Source: Weissella halotolerans DSM 20190
Lineage (GTDB): Bacteria > Bacillota > Bacilli > Lactobacillales > Lactobacillaceae
Direction of reading: 5' to 3'
NCBI RefSeq assembly: GCF_000420365.1
Contig: NZ_ATUU01000005.1
Span: forward strand, 44,155 to 108,154
Length of the DNA: 64,000 nt
Shown here: piece by piece, positions 1 through 9,165 of the stretch
Layout: every line of letters begins with the position of its first letter
Numbering within the stretch: position 1 is the stretch's first letter
Notes under the pieces: generated by a model
What the model was told of the DNA's origin: nothing
What the model saw: only the letters and a program-made list of their open reading frames with translations
Database searches by the model: none
Translations under genes and position numbers: made by a program

Positions 1-32
1 AGCCAGGGCGCCTTAAAACGTTCACTTTGCAT
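1..32 (-). CDS. potC: PotC permease, N-terminal start only (partial)
   Basis: This is the first ten or so codons of the second permease of the polyamine ABC transporter, cut by the window edge. An ATG at 32-30 follows a GGGGG ribosome-binding site with a 7-base spacer and reads [10 protein letters not shown] without a stop to the edge. It overlaps the end of potB by 11 bases, the same overlap seen between potA and potB. A GTG at 25-23 in another frame is also open but lies too far from the ribosome-binding site. Identity is inferred from the usual potA-potB-potC order. Confidence 0.5.
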   Translation of the reverse strand, partial: MQSERFKAPW

Positions 33-840
33 GCTGCTTCCCCCTTCCTTTACGCTCACGAGTTAGATACATGGTCAAAAACATGGCGATAATTAAAATA
101 ATGCCAATCGTTGACCCCATTCCCCAGTTCTGGGTTACTAGAAAGTGTTCCTCAATCGCCGTACCAAGTGTAATGACCCGATTTCCACCAATTAGACGCG
201 TTAACATAAAGAGCGAAAGGGTTGGAATAAAGACCGCTTGGACACCAGCTCGAACTCCACTCAATGAATAAGGAAAGATAACCTTCATAAAGGTCTGTCG
301 TGAATTAGCTCCCAAATCACGGGCGGCATTAATAAGACTAGGATCCAGTTCCCGTAAAGCGTTAAAAATCGGCATCATCATAAAGGGCAATTCAATATAC
401 GCTGCTACAATCATAAACGCTACATTGGTAAACATAATTTGTTGTGGTCCAATACCAATCAAGGTTAAAAACTGATTGACACTCCCATCCTGAGCAAATA
501 AACCAATAAAGGCATAGGCCTTCAAAAGCAAATTAATCCAGGTCGGTAGAATAATTAACATTAACCAAAATTGCGCATGTTTTAGTTTTGTCATAATATA
601 GGCAGCTGGATAGGCAATGATTAAGGTGACCATGGTTACCAAAAAGGAAAACCATAAGGAATTAAAAGTCATTCGTAAATAGGTTCCAGACTTGAAATAG
701 GTCTGATAATTAGCCAATGTCCAATGACCACCGATATTATTAAATGATTGGACCAGTAACAAGCCAAGTGGTGCAATCACAAACAGCACTATCCAAAACA
801 GATAGGGTAGCGCGTAATAAGCGCTGTATCTAGTTTTCAT
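22..840 (-). CDS. potB: Spermidine/putrescine ABC transporter permease PotB
   Basis: Inner-membrane permease of a polyamine importer. About six hydrophobic segments are visible. The conserved cytoplasmic loop that couples to the ATPase lies near the middle ([19 protein letters not shown], an EAA-type motif). I chose the ATG at 840 ([16 protein letters not shown]) because GGAGG stands 9 bases upstream; the frame stays open for 30 more codons but that stretch has no permease character. The start lies inside the last codons of potA, indicating translational coupling. Length 272 aa is normal for the family. Confidence 0.9.
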   Translation of the reverse strand: MKTRYSAYYALPYLFWIVLFVIAPLGLLLVQSFNNIGGHWTLANYQTYFKSGTYLRMTFNSLWFSFLVTMVTLIIAYPAAYIMTKLKHAQFWLMLIILPTWINLLLKAYAFIGLFAQDGSVNQFLTLIGIGPQQIMFTNVAFMIVAAYIELPFMMMPIFNALRELDPSLINAARDLGANSRQTFMKVIFPYSLSGVRAGVQAVFIPTLSLFMLTRLIGGNRVITLGTAIEEHFLVTQNWGMGSTIGIILIIAMFLTMYLTRERKGRGKQHAK

Positions 841-1930
841 CCTGTTCATCCTCCACATATTGTTCAATACGTGCATCAAATGCCGCTTCATCCTCATGCA
901 AGCGCATGATATGAATATCTTCAGGATCAAAGTATAAGCCAGCTCGCTGTCCTATTTCGACTGGATTCGTGGCCTGTATTTGCCATTGATTTAAATCATC
1001 ATCATGGGCGCTAATTTCATAATAGTCACCACGAAAAGATTGATCATCGATGGTAACAACCAACTTACCTGCTTCTTCCGAAACGATGTCCAAATCCTCT
1101 GGCCTTAAGACCACTTCTACAGGTTCATTAGGTCGCATGCCCCCATCAACATTTTCAAAATCTCTTCCTAAGAAAGAAACTAAATAATCTTTCTTCATAA
1201 CACCGGGAATAATGTTCGACTCCCCAATAAAATCAGCTACAAAATGATTAATCGGCTCATCATAAATATCCACCGGACTACCATTTTGCACAATTTTGCC
1301 ATCATTCATCACAAAAATCCAATCAGACATTGCCAAGGCTTCCTCTTGATCATGTGTAACAAAAATAAAGGTAATTCCCAATCGTTGTTGAATGGACCTT
1401 AATTCCCGTTGCATTTCTTTTCGCAACTTATAATCCAAAGCTGATAGTGGTTCATCCAACAACAGAACCTCTGGTTCATTAGCTAAAGCTCGGGCAATCG
1501 CCACTCGTTGCTGCTGGCCACCTGATAATTCTGATATTTCCCATTGGCCATATCCATCTAATTTTACTAGATGTAACATCTCATCAACTTTAGCTGCTTT
1601 TTCTGCTGGGCTTTTCCCTTTAATGGTCATCCCAAAGGCCACATTGTCATAAACATTCAAATTAGGGAAAAGCGCATAATTTTGAAAAACTGTGTTAACT
1701 TTGCGCTTTTCCGGTGGTACCGTATTAATTTGCTGCCCTTCGAATAAGATGTTCCCTGCACTGGGCTGTAAAAAGCCCGCCATCAATCTTAAAATTGTGG
1801 TTTTACCTGAACCTGATGGCCCTAATAAGGTGTAAAACTTACCTGGTTCAATGGTTAAGTTAATTGCCTTTAAAACTTCCGTTGCTCCATATGTTAGAGC
1901 AACACCTTTAAATTCAATAATTGCGCCCAT
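830..1930 (-). CDS. potA: Spermidine/putrescine ABC transporter ATP-binding protein PotA
   Basis: ATPase subunit energising polyamine uptake. Walker A (GPSGSGKTT) is at about residues 38-46, the Q-loop (FQNYALFP) near 82, the signature LSGGQQQR near 135, Walker B ([11 protein letters not shown]) near 155 and the switch histidine (VTHDQEEAL) near 190. A C-terminal TOBE-type regulatory region follows (about 275-350). The protein ends in an acidic tail (EDEQDEN). At 366 aa it matches the family. It is the first gene of the potABC operon and has its own promoter-like sequence upstream. Confidence 0.93.
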   Translation of the reverse strand: MGAIIEFKGVALTYGATEVLKAINLTIEPGKFYTLLGPSGSGKTTILRLMAGFLQPSAGNILFEGQQINTVPPEKRKVNTVFQNYALFPNLNVYDNVAFGMTIKGKSPAEKAAKVDEMLHLVKLDGYGQWEISELSGGQQQRVAIARALANEPEVLLLDEPLSALDYKLRKEMQRELRSIQQRLGITFIFVTHDQEEALAMSDWIFVMNDGKIVQNGSPVDIYDEPINHFVADFIGESNIIPGVMKKDYLVSFLGRDFENVDGGMRPNEPVEVVLRPEDLDIVSEEAGKLVVTIDDQSFRGDYYEISAHDDDLNQWQIQATNPVEIGQRAGLYFDPEDIHIMRLHEDEAAFDARIEQYVEDEQDEN

Positions 1931-1976
1931 GTTTTCCCCTACGCCTCTACTTCACTTTTAGTATTTTTCTCTTAAT

Positions 1977-2006
1977 AGTATACCCTAGCAGTCACCAAAC
2001 GCCCAA
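1977..2006 (-). promoter_or_regulatory. Probable promoter of potABC
   Basis: On the minus strand TTGGGC and TATACT are separated by 18 bases, about 50 bases before the potA start. The assignment is by consensus match only. Confidence 0.5.
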
Positions 2007-2021
2007 TAGGGAGTAGACAAC

Positions 2022-2052
2022 AAAAAAAACGCCACTTACTCAGTGACGTTTT
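2022..2052 (-). terminator. Intrinsic terminator after fusA
   Basis: The RNA reads ACGTCACT, loop, AGTGGCGT followed by eight U residues, about 20 bases beyond the fusA stop. It ends the rpsL-rpsG-fusA unit and insulates potABC. Confidence 0.85.
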
Positions 2053-2074
2053 AATCTAAAATCTTAATTAAACA

Positions 2075-4195
2075 TTAAGCTTCTTCATGACGACCATACT
2101 TCTTAACAATTTCCTCTTGAACGTTCTTAGGAACTGCTTCGTAATGATCGAATTGCATCTGGAAAGTTCCACGGCCTTGCGTTGCAGAACGCAAAGTCGT
2201 TGCATAACCAAACATTTCTGAAAGTGGTACCTTAGCGTGAACTAAGACTGACTTACCACGTTGCTCTTGACCTTCTAGCAATCCACGACGTGCAGATACG
2301 TGACCCATGGCATCACCTAAGTTGTCCTCAGGTACCACGATATCAACCTTCATGATTGGCTCAAGAATAACCGCACCAGCAGTCTTAGCAGCCTCACGCA
2401 AAGCTAATGACGCCGCGATCTTAAAGGCCGCTTCAGATGAGTCGACATCATGGTAAGAACCATCATACAACTTCGCCTTTAAGTCAACCAATGGGAAGCC
2501 AGCTAGTGGTCCGTTATTCATTGATTCACGCAAACCAGCTTCAACTGAAGGGATGTACTCACGTGGCACTACACCACCGACAATGGCATCTTCAAATTCG
2601 AAGCCGGCACCCTCTTCGTTAGGTGAGAATTCAATCCAAACATCACCATATTGTCCTTTACCACCAGATTGGCGCTTGAAGAATCCACGTGCTTGAACGG
2701 TCTTCGTAAAGGCTTCACGGTAAGCAACTTGAGGAGCACCAACATTGGCTTCAACCCCAAATTCACGCTTTAGACGATCAACAATGATATCCAAGTGCAA
2801 CTCACCCATACCAGAAATCAAGGTATCACCAGTCTCCTGGTTTGTCTCGGCACGGAATGAAGGATCTTCTTCAGCCAACTTTTGCAAGGCATTTGACATC
2901 TTATCTTGGTCGGCCTTAGTTTGTGGCTCAATAGCCAATTGGATAACGGGATCAGGGAACTCCATTGATTCTAGAATCAATGGACGATCAATGGCAGTCA
3001 ATGAATCACCAGTAGTCGTTGACTTCAAGCCAATGGCTGCGGCAATGTCACCAGAAAAGACTTCATCGATTTCCTTACGTTGTGTGGCATGCATTTGAAG
3101 CAAACGACCAACACGCTCACGCTTATCACGAGTCGTGTTCATAACGTAAGAACCAGCCATCAAAGTACCTGTGTAAACACGCAAGAAAGTCAAACGACCA
3201 ACGAATGGATCTGTCATCACCTTGAAGGCCAAGGCGGCAAATGGATCTTCATCATTAGCAATCAAATCAACTTCTTCACCAGTTTCAGGATCGTTGGCCA
3301 CATAAGGACGAACATCCAAAGGTGATGGCAAATAATCAACAACGGCATCCAACATTTGTTGTACACCCTTATCCTTATAAGCTGAACCAGCCAAAACTGG
3401 GTAGAACTTCAACGCCAAGGTTGCACGACGAATTCCAGCCTTCAAGTCCTCTTGTGAAATCTCTTCACCTTCTAAGTACTTGTCCATGATTTCGTCATCA
3501 ACATCAGCCACGGCTTCAACCAATTCATCATACTTTTCGTTAACTAAGTCAACATATTCTTCAGGGATTTCACGTGCTTCCCATTCTTCCCCAAGCTCAG
3601 TTGTTGGGTACCATGCTTCTTTAGTAATCAAGTCGATTACACCAGCAAAGTCATCTTCAGCCCCGATTGGCCACTGAATAGCCTTAGCATTAGCTCCCAA
3701 GCGATCCTTGATTGACTCAACTGACATCGCAAAGTCAGCACCCATCTTATCCATCTTATTAACAAAGACGATACGTGGAACTTGGTAAGTTTCGGCTTGG
3801 CGCCAAACAGTTTCAGTTTGAGGCTCAACTCCAGCCGCACCATCCAAGACCGCTACGGCACCATCAAGCACACGCAATGAACGCTCAACTTCAACCGTAA
3901 AGTCCACGTGTCCTGGGGTGTCGATAATGTTTACTCGATAAGGTGTCTTTTCATATTGGTCATGGAAGCCATGCCAAACAGCTGTTGTCGCAGCAGATTG
4001 GATCGTGATTCCACGTTCCTTTTCTTGATCCATAAAGTCCATTTGTGAAGCCCCATCGTGGGTCTCACCAATCTTATGAATTTTACCTGTATAGTACAGG
4101 ATACGCTCAGTCGTTGTCGTCTTACCGGCATCAATATGGGCCATGATACCAATATTACGAGTGCGATCAAGTGGGTATTCACGCTTGTTAGCCAT
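2075..4195 (-). CDS. fusA: Elongation factor G
   Basis: Translocation GTPase of the ribosome. G1 ([10 protein letters not shown]) is at residues 19-28, the switch region with RGITIQSAA near 60, G3 (DTPGHVDF) near 91 and G4 (NKMD) near 145. Domains II to V follow to the end; the domain IV tip region and the C-terminal [16 protein letters not shown] motif are present. The 706-aa length is normal. It lies downstream of rpsL and rpsG in the str order; tuf is not adjacent here. GGAGAT precedes the ATG. Confidence 0.98.
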   Translation of the reverse strand: MANKREYPLDRTRNIGIMAHIDAGKTTTTERILYYTGKIHKIGETHDGASQMDFMDQEKERGITIQSAATTAVWHGFHDQYEKTPYRVNIIDTPGHVDFTVEVERSLRVLDGAVAVLDGAAGVEPQTETVWRQAETYQVPRIVFVNKMDKMGADFAMSVESIKDRLGANAKAIQWPIGAEDDFAGVIDLITKEAWYPTTELGEEWEAREIPEEYVDLVNEKYDELVEAVADVDDEIMDKYLEGEEISQEDLKAGIRRATLALKFYPVLAGSAYKDKGVQQMLDAVVDYLPSPLDVRPYVANDPETGEEVDLIANDEDPFAALAFKVMTDPFVGRLTFLRVYTGTLMAGSYVMNTTRDKRERVGRLLQMHATQRKEIDEVFSGDIAAAIGLKSTTTGDSLTAIDRPLILESMEFPDPVIQLAIEPQTKADQDKMSNALQKLAEEDPSFRAETNQETGDTLISGMGELHLDIIVDRLKREFGVEANVGAPQVAYREAFTKTVQARGFFKRQSGGKGQYGDVWIEFSPNEEGAGFEFEDAIVGGVVPREYIPSVEAGLRESMNNGPLAGFPLVDLKAKLYDGSYHDVDSSEAAFKIAASLALREAAKTAGAVILEPIMKVDIVVPEDNLGDAMGHVSARRGLLEGQEQRGKSVLVHAKVPLSEMFGYATTLRSATQGRGTFQMQFDHYEAVPKNVQEEIVKKYGRHEEA

Positions 4196-4264
4196 GAGTA
4201 ATAATCTCCTTAATTTTTTTGGTTAGCATCAACCAACTTAGTTTATAGTATACCGCATTATACA

Positions 4265-4301
4265 CAAAAATGGCTACTGCCATAGAGACTGTAGCCAAAT
4301 C
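4265..4301 (-). terminator. Terminator-like hairpin between rpsG and fusA
   Basis: The minus-strand RNA folds as TGGCTAC, 13-base loop, GTAGCCA followed by UUUUUG. It sits about 10 bases after the rpsG stop and may partly attenuate read-through into fusA, so fusA may have its own promoter in the 65 bases beyond. Confidence 0.6.
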
Positions 4302-4311
4302 GTTTTGGATA

Positions 4312-4782
4312 TTACCAACGATAGTGTGCGAAGGCACGGTTGGCTTCAGCCATCTTGTGCGTGTCTTCACGCTTCTTTACAGATGCACCAGTGTTGTTAG
4401 CGGCATCCATAATTTCCTTAGCCAAACGTTCGTCCATCGTGTGTTCTCCACGAAGACGAGCATATTGAACCAACCAACGAAGGCCCAACGTTACTCGACG
4501 CTCTGGACGAACTTCAATTGGCACTTGGTAGTTAGAACCACCAATTCGGCGAGCCTTAACTTCCAAAACAGGCATGATATTGTTCATTGCCTCTTCAAAG
4601 ACAGTTAATGGCTCTTGACCAGTCGTTTCCTTAATCCGGTCAAAGGCATTGTACAAAATTGTTGAAGCAGTTCCACGCTTACCGTCAAGCATCAAACGGT
4701 TAATCAAACGTGAAACAAGCTTTGAATTATAAATTGGATCAGGCAAGACTTCAGCCTGCTTAGTATAACTCTTACGTGGCAT
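4312..4782 (-). CDS. rpsG: 30S ribosomal protein S7
   Basis: S7 nucleates assembly of the 30S head by binding the 3' domain of 16S rRNA. The 156-aa protein starts MPRKSYTK and contains the conserved [15 protein letters not shown] segment near 95-112 and the C-terminal helix ending AFAHYRW. It lies 20 bases downstream of rpsL, as in the standard str operon. Confidence 0.97.
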   Translation of the reverse strand: MPRKSYTKQAEVLPDPIYNSKLVSRLINRLMLDGKRGTASTILYNAFDRIKETTGQEPLTVFEEAMNNIMPVLEVKARRIGGSNYQVPIEVRPERRVTLGLRWLVQYARLRGEHTMDERLAKEIMDAANNTGASVKKREDTHKMAEANRAFAHYRW

Positions 4783-4802
4783 TCTTTATGTCCTCCCTAC
4801 TC

Positions 4803-5216
4803 TTAATTCTTTGGGCGCTTAGTTCCATACTTTGAGCGTGAAGTCCGACGACCTTCTACACCGGCAGTATCCAAAGCACCACGAATAATATGATAACGTA
4901 CACCAGGAAGGTCCTTAACACGACCTCCACGAATCAAAACAACTGAGTGTTCTTGCAAGTTGTGACCAATTCCTGGAATGTAAGCAGTCACTTCAATCAA
5001 GTTAGAAAGACGCACACGGGCGTACTTACGCAAAGCTGAATTAGGCTTCTTAGGTGTCATAGTTCCCACACGGGTTGCAACCCCACGCTTTTGTGGTGAA
5101 TCAACATGTGTTAACTTCTTCTTTTGTGAATTATAACTGAAGTTCAAAGCTGGTGACTTTGACTTCTTGCTCCTTGACTTACGAGCTTTACGAACCAATT
5201 GGTTAATAGTAGGCAT
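4803..5216 (-). CDS. rpsL: 30S ribosomal protein S12
   Basis: S12 is the decoding-centre protein of the small subunit. The 137-aa product begins [10 protein letters not shown] and carries both conserved loops: [11 protein letters not shown] near 54-64 and [13 protein letters not shown] near 97-109. The lysine in PKKPNS and the proline in the second loop are unchanged, so the classical streptomycin-resistance substitutions are absent. It is first in rpsL-rpsG-fusA. Confidence 0.97.
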   Translation of the reverse strand: MPTINQLVRKARKSRSKKSKSPALNFSYNSQKKKLTHVDSPQKRGVATRVGTMTPKKPNSALRKYARVRLSNLIEVTAYIPGIGHNLQEHSVVLIRGGRVKDLPGVRYHIIRGALDTAGVEGRRTSRSKYGTKRPKN

Positions 5217-5374
5217 TGTCTAAGAGTCCCCTTTCAATTTTTTCTATTTTGTCTAGTCCACATTACCAGGCGTATCCTATAGATAGCCTAGCAACATCTA
5301 TTTAGTACCTTTTGCTCACGAGTTCAGCACGTCACGTTTCCGTAAACACCCTAATCACTAAAAGCACAATGTCT

Positions 5375-5403
5375 AATATAGCATCATCGCCAGCGACATG
5401 CAA
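5375..5403 (-). promoter_or_regulatory. Promoter of rpsL-rpsG-fusA with long leader
   Basis: TTGCAT and TATATT are spaced by 17 bases on the minus strand. The predicted leader to the rpsL ATG is about 150 bases and contains a small hairpin (AGGCTATC / GATACGCCT around 5265-5290). This explains the 308-base gap 5217-5524; the remainder of the gap is the upstream region of the plus-strand prepilin peptidase gene. Confidence 0.7.
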
Positions 5404-5524
5404 GCTTTTTTTTAAATAAATCCCTATCTAAAGCCTTTTATTTGGTCCACAATTCCGGGCGTTTCTTTTTATTTTTTGGCTTTCCCTGCGTTTTTATTTT
5501 GAAACCAAAAAGGAGTATTCAGGT

Positions 5525-5911
5525 ATGAATCAAGCCCAATTTTATTTTTTGTTATTACTAATTGGATTAAGTCAGTCCGATTGGCGATCAACCAAGATTA
5601 ATAGCTACTTAGCCTTGCCCCTGGCCTATTTAATTTTATATCACCACAAGCACGTTTATTTAACGCTTATCATAATTGGCTATGGCATTAGCTTAACCCT
5701 AAATACTTTAAGTCATCAACGCTGGTTAGGACACGGTGATTTAGACATCTTCGCCCTAGGTTTGACCCTTCTCCCTCCTTTGAATGGTCTTAACTGGCTT
5801 TGGTTAGCTAGCCTTAGTCAACTCCTTTGTTATATTTGTTTGCCCACTAATACTCAGCTACCCTTTATTCCTGCCTTGACTTTTGCCTGGCTAGTCATCA
5901 CAGTCATTTAA
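5525..5911 (+). CDS. Short type IV prepilin peptidase (peptidase domain only)
   Basis: A polytopic membrane protein of 128 aa resembling the aspartate peptidase half (family A24) of prepilin peptidases, which process competence pseudopilins such as ComGC. Two catalytic-type aspartates are visible: D in QSDWRSTKIN near residue 19, and the GxGD motif as GHGDLDIF near residues 71-78. The N-terminal methyltransferase and zinc half of ComC/PilD is missing, so it is about half the usual length. AAGGAG precedes the ATG by 9 bases. It is the only plus-strand gene in the first 23 kb. It could be a functional ComC or a remnant; both aspartates survive. Confidence 0.7.
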   Translation: MNQAQFYFLLLLIGLSQSDWRSTKINSYLALPLAYLILYHHKHVYLTLIIIGYGISLTLNTLSHQRWLGHGDLDIFALGLTLLPPLNGLNWLWLASLSQLLCYICLPTNTQLPFIPALTFAWLVITVI

Positions 5912-5915
5912 GTAA

Positions 5916-5949
5916 ATAAAAAGACCCGTTACAAACGGGTCTTTTTATT
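5916..5949. terminator. Bidirectional terminator
   Basis: AAGACCCGTT, ACAA, ACGGGTCTT lies between an A-rich and a T-rich flank. It serves the plus-strand prepilin peptidase gene and the minus-strand rplT operon that meet here. Confidence 0.88.
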
Positions 5950-5958
5950 ATCATTTAA

Positions 5959-6504
5959 TTAAATCAAAGCCAACAATTCTGACTTCTTAGCTGATGAGGC
6001 AAAATCAATGTTATTTTGGCTCAAATAAGCTTTAATTTCAGCTACTGTGTTCTTTTCAGTAGGCTTAGCAACTGAAGCTGTCTTAGCAACTGTAATGGTT
6101 ACTTCAGTCTCAGTCGTTGCAGGCGTAATAGAAGGAACATGTTGTCCGTTAGTTTCCAAAGCTTGCTTTGATTGAGCTACCAAAGCTTTAAAGGCTTCTG
6201 GATCTGAAATAGCCATATCAGCAAGCATCTTACGGTTCAAGGTAATACCAGCCAATGACAACCCATTCATGAACCGTGAGTATGACAAACCATTGATGCG
6301 GGCAGCAGCATTGATTCGCGCAATCCATAGCTTACGGAAGTTACGCTTCGTGTTCTTACGATCACGGAAGGCGTATGACCAACCCTTCCAAACCTGTTGC
6401 TTAGCAACACGATAATTGATGTGGCGTTGACCACGGTAACCCTTAGCCAACTTAAGCATTCTCTTGCGACGTGCACGCGTTACATTTCCACCTTTAACTC
6501 GCAT
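5959..6504 (-). CDS. rplT: 50S ribosomal protein L20 with extra C-terminal domain
   Basis: Residues 1-119 are a complete L20 ([34 protein letters not shown]), an early 23S rRNA-binding protein and in other Firmicutes the translational/transcriptional repressor of its own operon. Usual length is about 118 aa, but this product has 181. The extra part is a Thr/Ala/Val-rich linker (about 120-150) and a 28-residue helical unit (TVAEIKAYL, then [11 protein letters not shown]) that resembles HeH/LEM or SAP-type helix-extension-helix folds. Last gene of infC-rpmI-rplT. Confidence 0.95.
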   Translation of the reverse strand: MRVKGGNVTRARRKRMLKLAKGYRGQRHINYRVAKQQVWKGWSYAFRDRKNTKRNFRKLWIARINAAARINGLSYSRFMNGLSLAGITLNRKMLADMAISDPEAFKALVAQSKQALETNGQHVPSITPATTETEVTITVAKTASVAKPTEKNTVAEIKAYLSQNNIDFASSAKKSELLALI

Positions 6505-6561
6505 GGATTAATCCTCCAGTAATTCTTTAATTTAATATATTAGTGCTTTCAACGTTATTTT

Positions 6562-6756
6562 TTAACGGCCCAACAAATGAACATAGTTCTTCAAGGTCGT
6601 GTGGTTCATCATTGCAGTTCCCCGCAATTGACGACGTTGCTTCTTAGTCTTACCGTGGAAACGGTGTGAAGTGTAAGCATTGGCTGACTTTAAGCCACCC
6701 TTGGCAGTGCTCTTGAAACGCTTTGCAGAAGCGCGGTGTGTTTTGAACTTAGGCAT
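6562..6756 (-). CDS. rpmI: 50S ribosomal protein L35
   Basis: A 64-aa strongly basic protein starting [14 protein letters not shown] with the typical [16 protein letters not shown] core. It lies between infC and rplT, the universal order of this operon. Confidence 0.96.
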   Translation of the reverse strand: MPKFKTHRASAKRFKSTAKGGLKSANAYTSHRFHGKTKKQRRQLRGTAMMNHTTLKNYVHLLGR

Positions 6757-6780
6757 TGTATTTCCTCCAATAGAATTTAG

Positions 6781-7323
6781 TTACTTAGTCTCTTTGGGTG
6801 CAAGCACCATAGACATGCTGCGCCCATCCATCTTTGCGCGGGCTTCAACCTTGGCAACATCTGATAACTCATCAGCTAACTTGTTCATGACCTTGCGTCC
6901 GATTTCCTTATGGGTAATCGCACGACCACGGAAACGAATGGATACCTTAACCTTGTTACCCTTGTCTAAGAATTTAACAGCCGCCTTTTTCTTGGTGTTA
7001 AAATCATTCTCATCAATGGTAGGGCTAAGGCGAATCTCCTTAATCGTAACAATCTTTTGATTCTTACGTTGTTCGCGCTGCTTTTTTTGCAACTCAAACT
7101 TATACTTACCGTAGTTCATGATTTTGGCAACTGGGGGCTTAGCATTAGCTTGTACTAACACCAAATCCAATTCAGCTTCATCAGCAATGTGTTGGGCGGC
7201 GCTTGTCGCCATAACCCCTTGATCACCATCGTCAGTGATCAAACGAACTTCACGTGCATGAATTCGATCATTAACTAAATCCCTGTCTTTGTCTCTATGT
7301 TGCGGTTGACGTACGTTTGCTAT
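6781..7323 (-). CDS. infC: Translation initiation factor IF-3, AUA start
   Basis: IF-3 binds the 30S subunit and proofreads the start codon. The open frame with an ordinary start begins at 7242 (MITDDGDQ), but the same frame runs upstream through [12 protein letters not shown], the conserved IF-3 N-terminus. GGGAGG is at 7336-7331, and eight bases on is an ATA at 7323-7321. No ATG, GTG or TTG fits, so AUA is the best start, giving 180 aa (family usual about 170-180). The N-terminal domain (about 20-95) and C-terminal domain (KEIRLSP through VLAPKE) are complete. Rare start codons of infC are known to serve autoregulation by IF-3. Confidence 0.9.
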   Translation of the reverse strand: MANVRQPQHRDKDRDLVNDRIHAREVRLITDDGDQGVMATSAAQHIADEAELDLVLVQANAKPPVAKIMNYGKYKFELQKKQREQRKNQKIVTIKEIRLSPTIDENDFNTKKKAAVKFLDKGNKVKVSIRFRGRAITHKEIGRKVMNKLADELSDVAKVEARAKMDGRSMSMVLAPKETK

Positions 7324-7500
7324 GGTCCTTACCTCCCAAAAAACTTTTGAAACAATAATAAAAGCGGCTCATCGTAAAGACGATAACCCGCTAATCCATG
7401 CTCATAGTGATGTTCACATTATGATAACCCACCGAGAAAAACTCGATCAGGTGAACAGCGGGCAGCCGTTTCTTTATTCCTTAACAACTCTTAATGATAC
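7324..7500 (-). promoter_or_regulatory. Leader of infC-rpmI-rplT, L20-leader-like attenuator
   Basis: About 170 untranslated bases separate nusB from infC. They hold several pairing segments and end in a strong terminator hairpin just upstream of the infC ribosome-binding site. In Bacillus subtilis L20 binds the equivalent leader and promotes early termination. The same arrangement is seen here; assignment as an L20 leader is by position and architecture. Confidence 0.65.
7352..7392 (-). terminator. Attenuator hairpin in the infC leader
   Basis: AGCGGGTTATCGT, CTTT, ACGATGAGCCGCT folds on the minus strand and is followed by UUUUUAUUAUU. It lies between the leader and the AUA start of infC. 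Confidence 0.75.
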
Positions 7501-7504
7501 ACAG

Positions 7505-7927
7505 TTATTCGGCCGCCGTCAAGATATTATTTAAAACACCATTAATAAACTTGCGTGACTGATCATCGGTAAACGTATGGGCTAACTGAAGTGCCTCATT
7601 AATCACTACATTAGTTGGCGTTTGCCCCAATTGGGCTTCATACAATGCCAATCTTAGGAGAACCAAGTCAGTTAATCCCAAACGATCTAGGGTCCAACCA
7701 GCAGCTAGGTGGTCACTGATTTTAACATCTAACTGATCTACTTGCTCAGTAACTCCCGCAACTAGAGTCAAAACCTGTTCTGGTAAGGCTCCCTGCCATT
7801 CAATTTCAGGATCACCATTTAGTACCTGTTGCACCACGACCTTAACATCTGCATCAGGGTTCATTGCTAAACTAAAAAGGGTTTGGAAGGCCACCTGCCG
7901 TTCTTGATGCCGGTTTAATTCAGCCAT
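7505..7927 (-). CDS. nusB: Transcription antitermination protein NusB
   Basis: NusB partners with S10 in rRNA antitermination. I chose the ATG at 7927 (MAELNRHQERQVAFQTLFSL), one base after the asp23 stop; the longer frame upstream lies inside asp23. The 140-aa helical protein shows the TPTNVVINEALQLAHTF motif near 100 and the terminal KFINGVLNNI motif, both typical. It is coupled to asp23 in the common efp-yqhY-nusB order. Confidence 0.93.
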   Translation of the reverse strand: MAELNRHQERQVAFQTLFSLAMNPDADVKVVVQQVLNGDPEIEWQGALPEQVLTLVAGVTEQVDQLDVKISDHLAAGWTLDRLGLTDLVLLRLALYEAQLGQTPTNVVINEALQLAHTFTDDQSRKFINGVLNNILTAAE

Positions 7928-7928
7928 A

Positions 7929-8366
7929 TTACTTTTTTGCCCCCATCTCTGTATCATCATCGCCAAACAGATTATCAGGGTCAATTAATGAACTTGTCTT
8001 TGATGAAATCATCCCCTCCACATGAACATTAACATCATGCACAACTAATTCTGTCATGGCTGCAATTTGTGAACTAACACGTTGTTGAATTTCCTGGGCT
8101 ACCTTCGGTACGTTAACCCCATAGTTAAGATAAACAAACACATCAACGTCTAACCCATCTTCATTCTGACTAAGTTCAACGCCCTTACCATGTAATCGGC
8201 GACCAAAGGCTTCTTGAGCACGTTGTGAAAGCGAACCACGTAAACTGGCAACACCATCAACTTCTTGGGCTGCGATGCCCGCAATAATGTCTAAAACCCG
8301 CACATTAACCCGGGTGTCACCTAAGGACTCTGAGTTCTGACTGAGCATAATGGTTTCTTCTGCCAT
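7929..8366 (-). CDS. Asp23/Gls24 family envelope stress protein (YqhY-type)
   Basis: A 145-aa Asp23-family protein. Visible landmarks are RVLDIIAGIAAQEVDGVASLRG near 22-43 and a C-terminal VNVHVEGM. YqhY-type members lie between efp and nusB in many Firmicutes and are linked to membrane or fatty-acid homeostasis; the exact function is unclear. A hairpin separates it from efp. Confidence 0.88.
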   Translation of the reverse strand: MAEETIMLSQNSESLGDTRVNVRVLDIIAGIAAQEVDGVASLRGSLSQRAQEAFGRRLHGKGVELSQNEDGLDVDVFVYLNYGVNVPKVAQEIQQRVSSQIAAMTELVVHDVNVHVEGMISSKTSSLIDPDNLFGDDDTEMGAKK

Positions 8367-8388
8367 GGCTTTGTCCCTCCTTTACTGT

Positions 8389-8420
8389 AAAATGCCGACC
8401 GGTTGCCGGCCGGCATTTTG
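8389..8420 (-). terminator. Hairpin terminator between efp and asp23
   Basis: AAAATGCCGGCCGG, CAACC-type loop, GGTCGGCATTTT forms a long GC-rich stem ending in UUUU. It lies about 45 bases after efp and 20 before asp23, so efp may be separately terminated. Confidence 0.75.
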
Positions 8421-8463
8421 TGTTCTCTATTTGGTTTGGCTGCTTATTAAGGCTAAGCTATGC

Positions 8464-9030
8464 TTATGCCCGTGATGAATAAGAACCACCATCATCGGTG
8501 TTGACAATCAACTTGTCTCCAGCATTAACAAAATCTGGTACCGTAATGACCAAACCTGTTTCCATCGTTGCTGGCTTACCACCACCGTTTGCTGTAGCAC
8601 CCTTAATGCCTGGTTGCGTTTCCTTAACCGTCAACTCAACTGTTTTTGGTACTTCAACATCCAAAATTTCACCTTCATAGGTTGTAACCTTAACGGTCAT
8701 ATTTTCTAGCAGAAAACGTAAGGCATCTTGCAACTTATCATCTGGAATTGAAATTTGGTCATAGGTTTCGGTATTCATGAATACCCGTGCATCCCCTTCA
8801 GCATAAAGATACTGCATATCTGCACTCTCAATACTTGCTGTTTGGAACTTATCACCAGGACGGAAAGTTACTTCATTAACTGCTCCCGTACGCAGGTTCT
8901 TTAACTTTGAGCGCACGAAGGCCGCTCCTTTACCTGGCTTAACGTGTTGGAATTCCAATACTCGCCAGATTGATTGGTTATACAAAATTGTTAAACCAGT
9001 CTTCAAATCATTCATACCAATTGTTGCCAT
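8464..9030 (-). CDS. efp: Elongation factor P
   Basis: EF-P relieves ribosome stalling at polyproline. The 188-aa, three-domain product has the loop [12 protein letters not shown], with the tip lysine near residue 32 where post-translational modification occurs in other bacteria. The C-terminal domain ends GGSYSSRA. Length and motifs are standard. Confidence 0.96.
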   Translation of the reverse strand: MATIGMNDLKTGLTILYNQSIWRVLEFQHVKPGKGAAFVRSKLKNLRTGAVNEVTFRPGDKFQTASIESADMQYLYAEGDARVFMNTETYDQISIPDDKLQDALRFLLENMTVKVTTYEGEILDVEVPKTVELTVKETQPGIKGATANGGGKPATMETGLVITVPDFVNAGDKLIVNTDDGGSYSSRA

Positions 9031-9116
9031 GATTACGTTCTCCTAAACTATTTGTCTTTCTGCACTATATTACCAACTTTACAACTAAAAAGCTAGTCCT
9101 ACACGTCTCTAACAGC

Positions 9117-9146
9117 AAAAAGCTCTCTTTGTAAAGAGAGCTTTTT
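9117..9146 (-). terminator. Terminator after pgi
   Basis: AAAAAGCTCTCTTTACAAAGAGAGCTTTTT is a perfect stem with a U tract, directly downstream of the pgi stop. Confidence 0.9.
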
Positions 9147-9165
9147 ACCAAACAAGTCTTTATTT

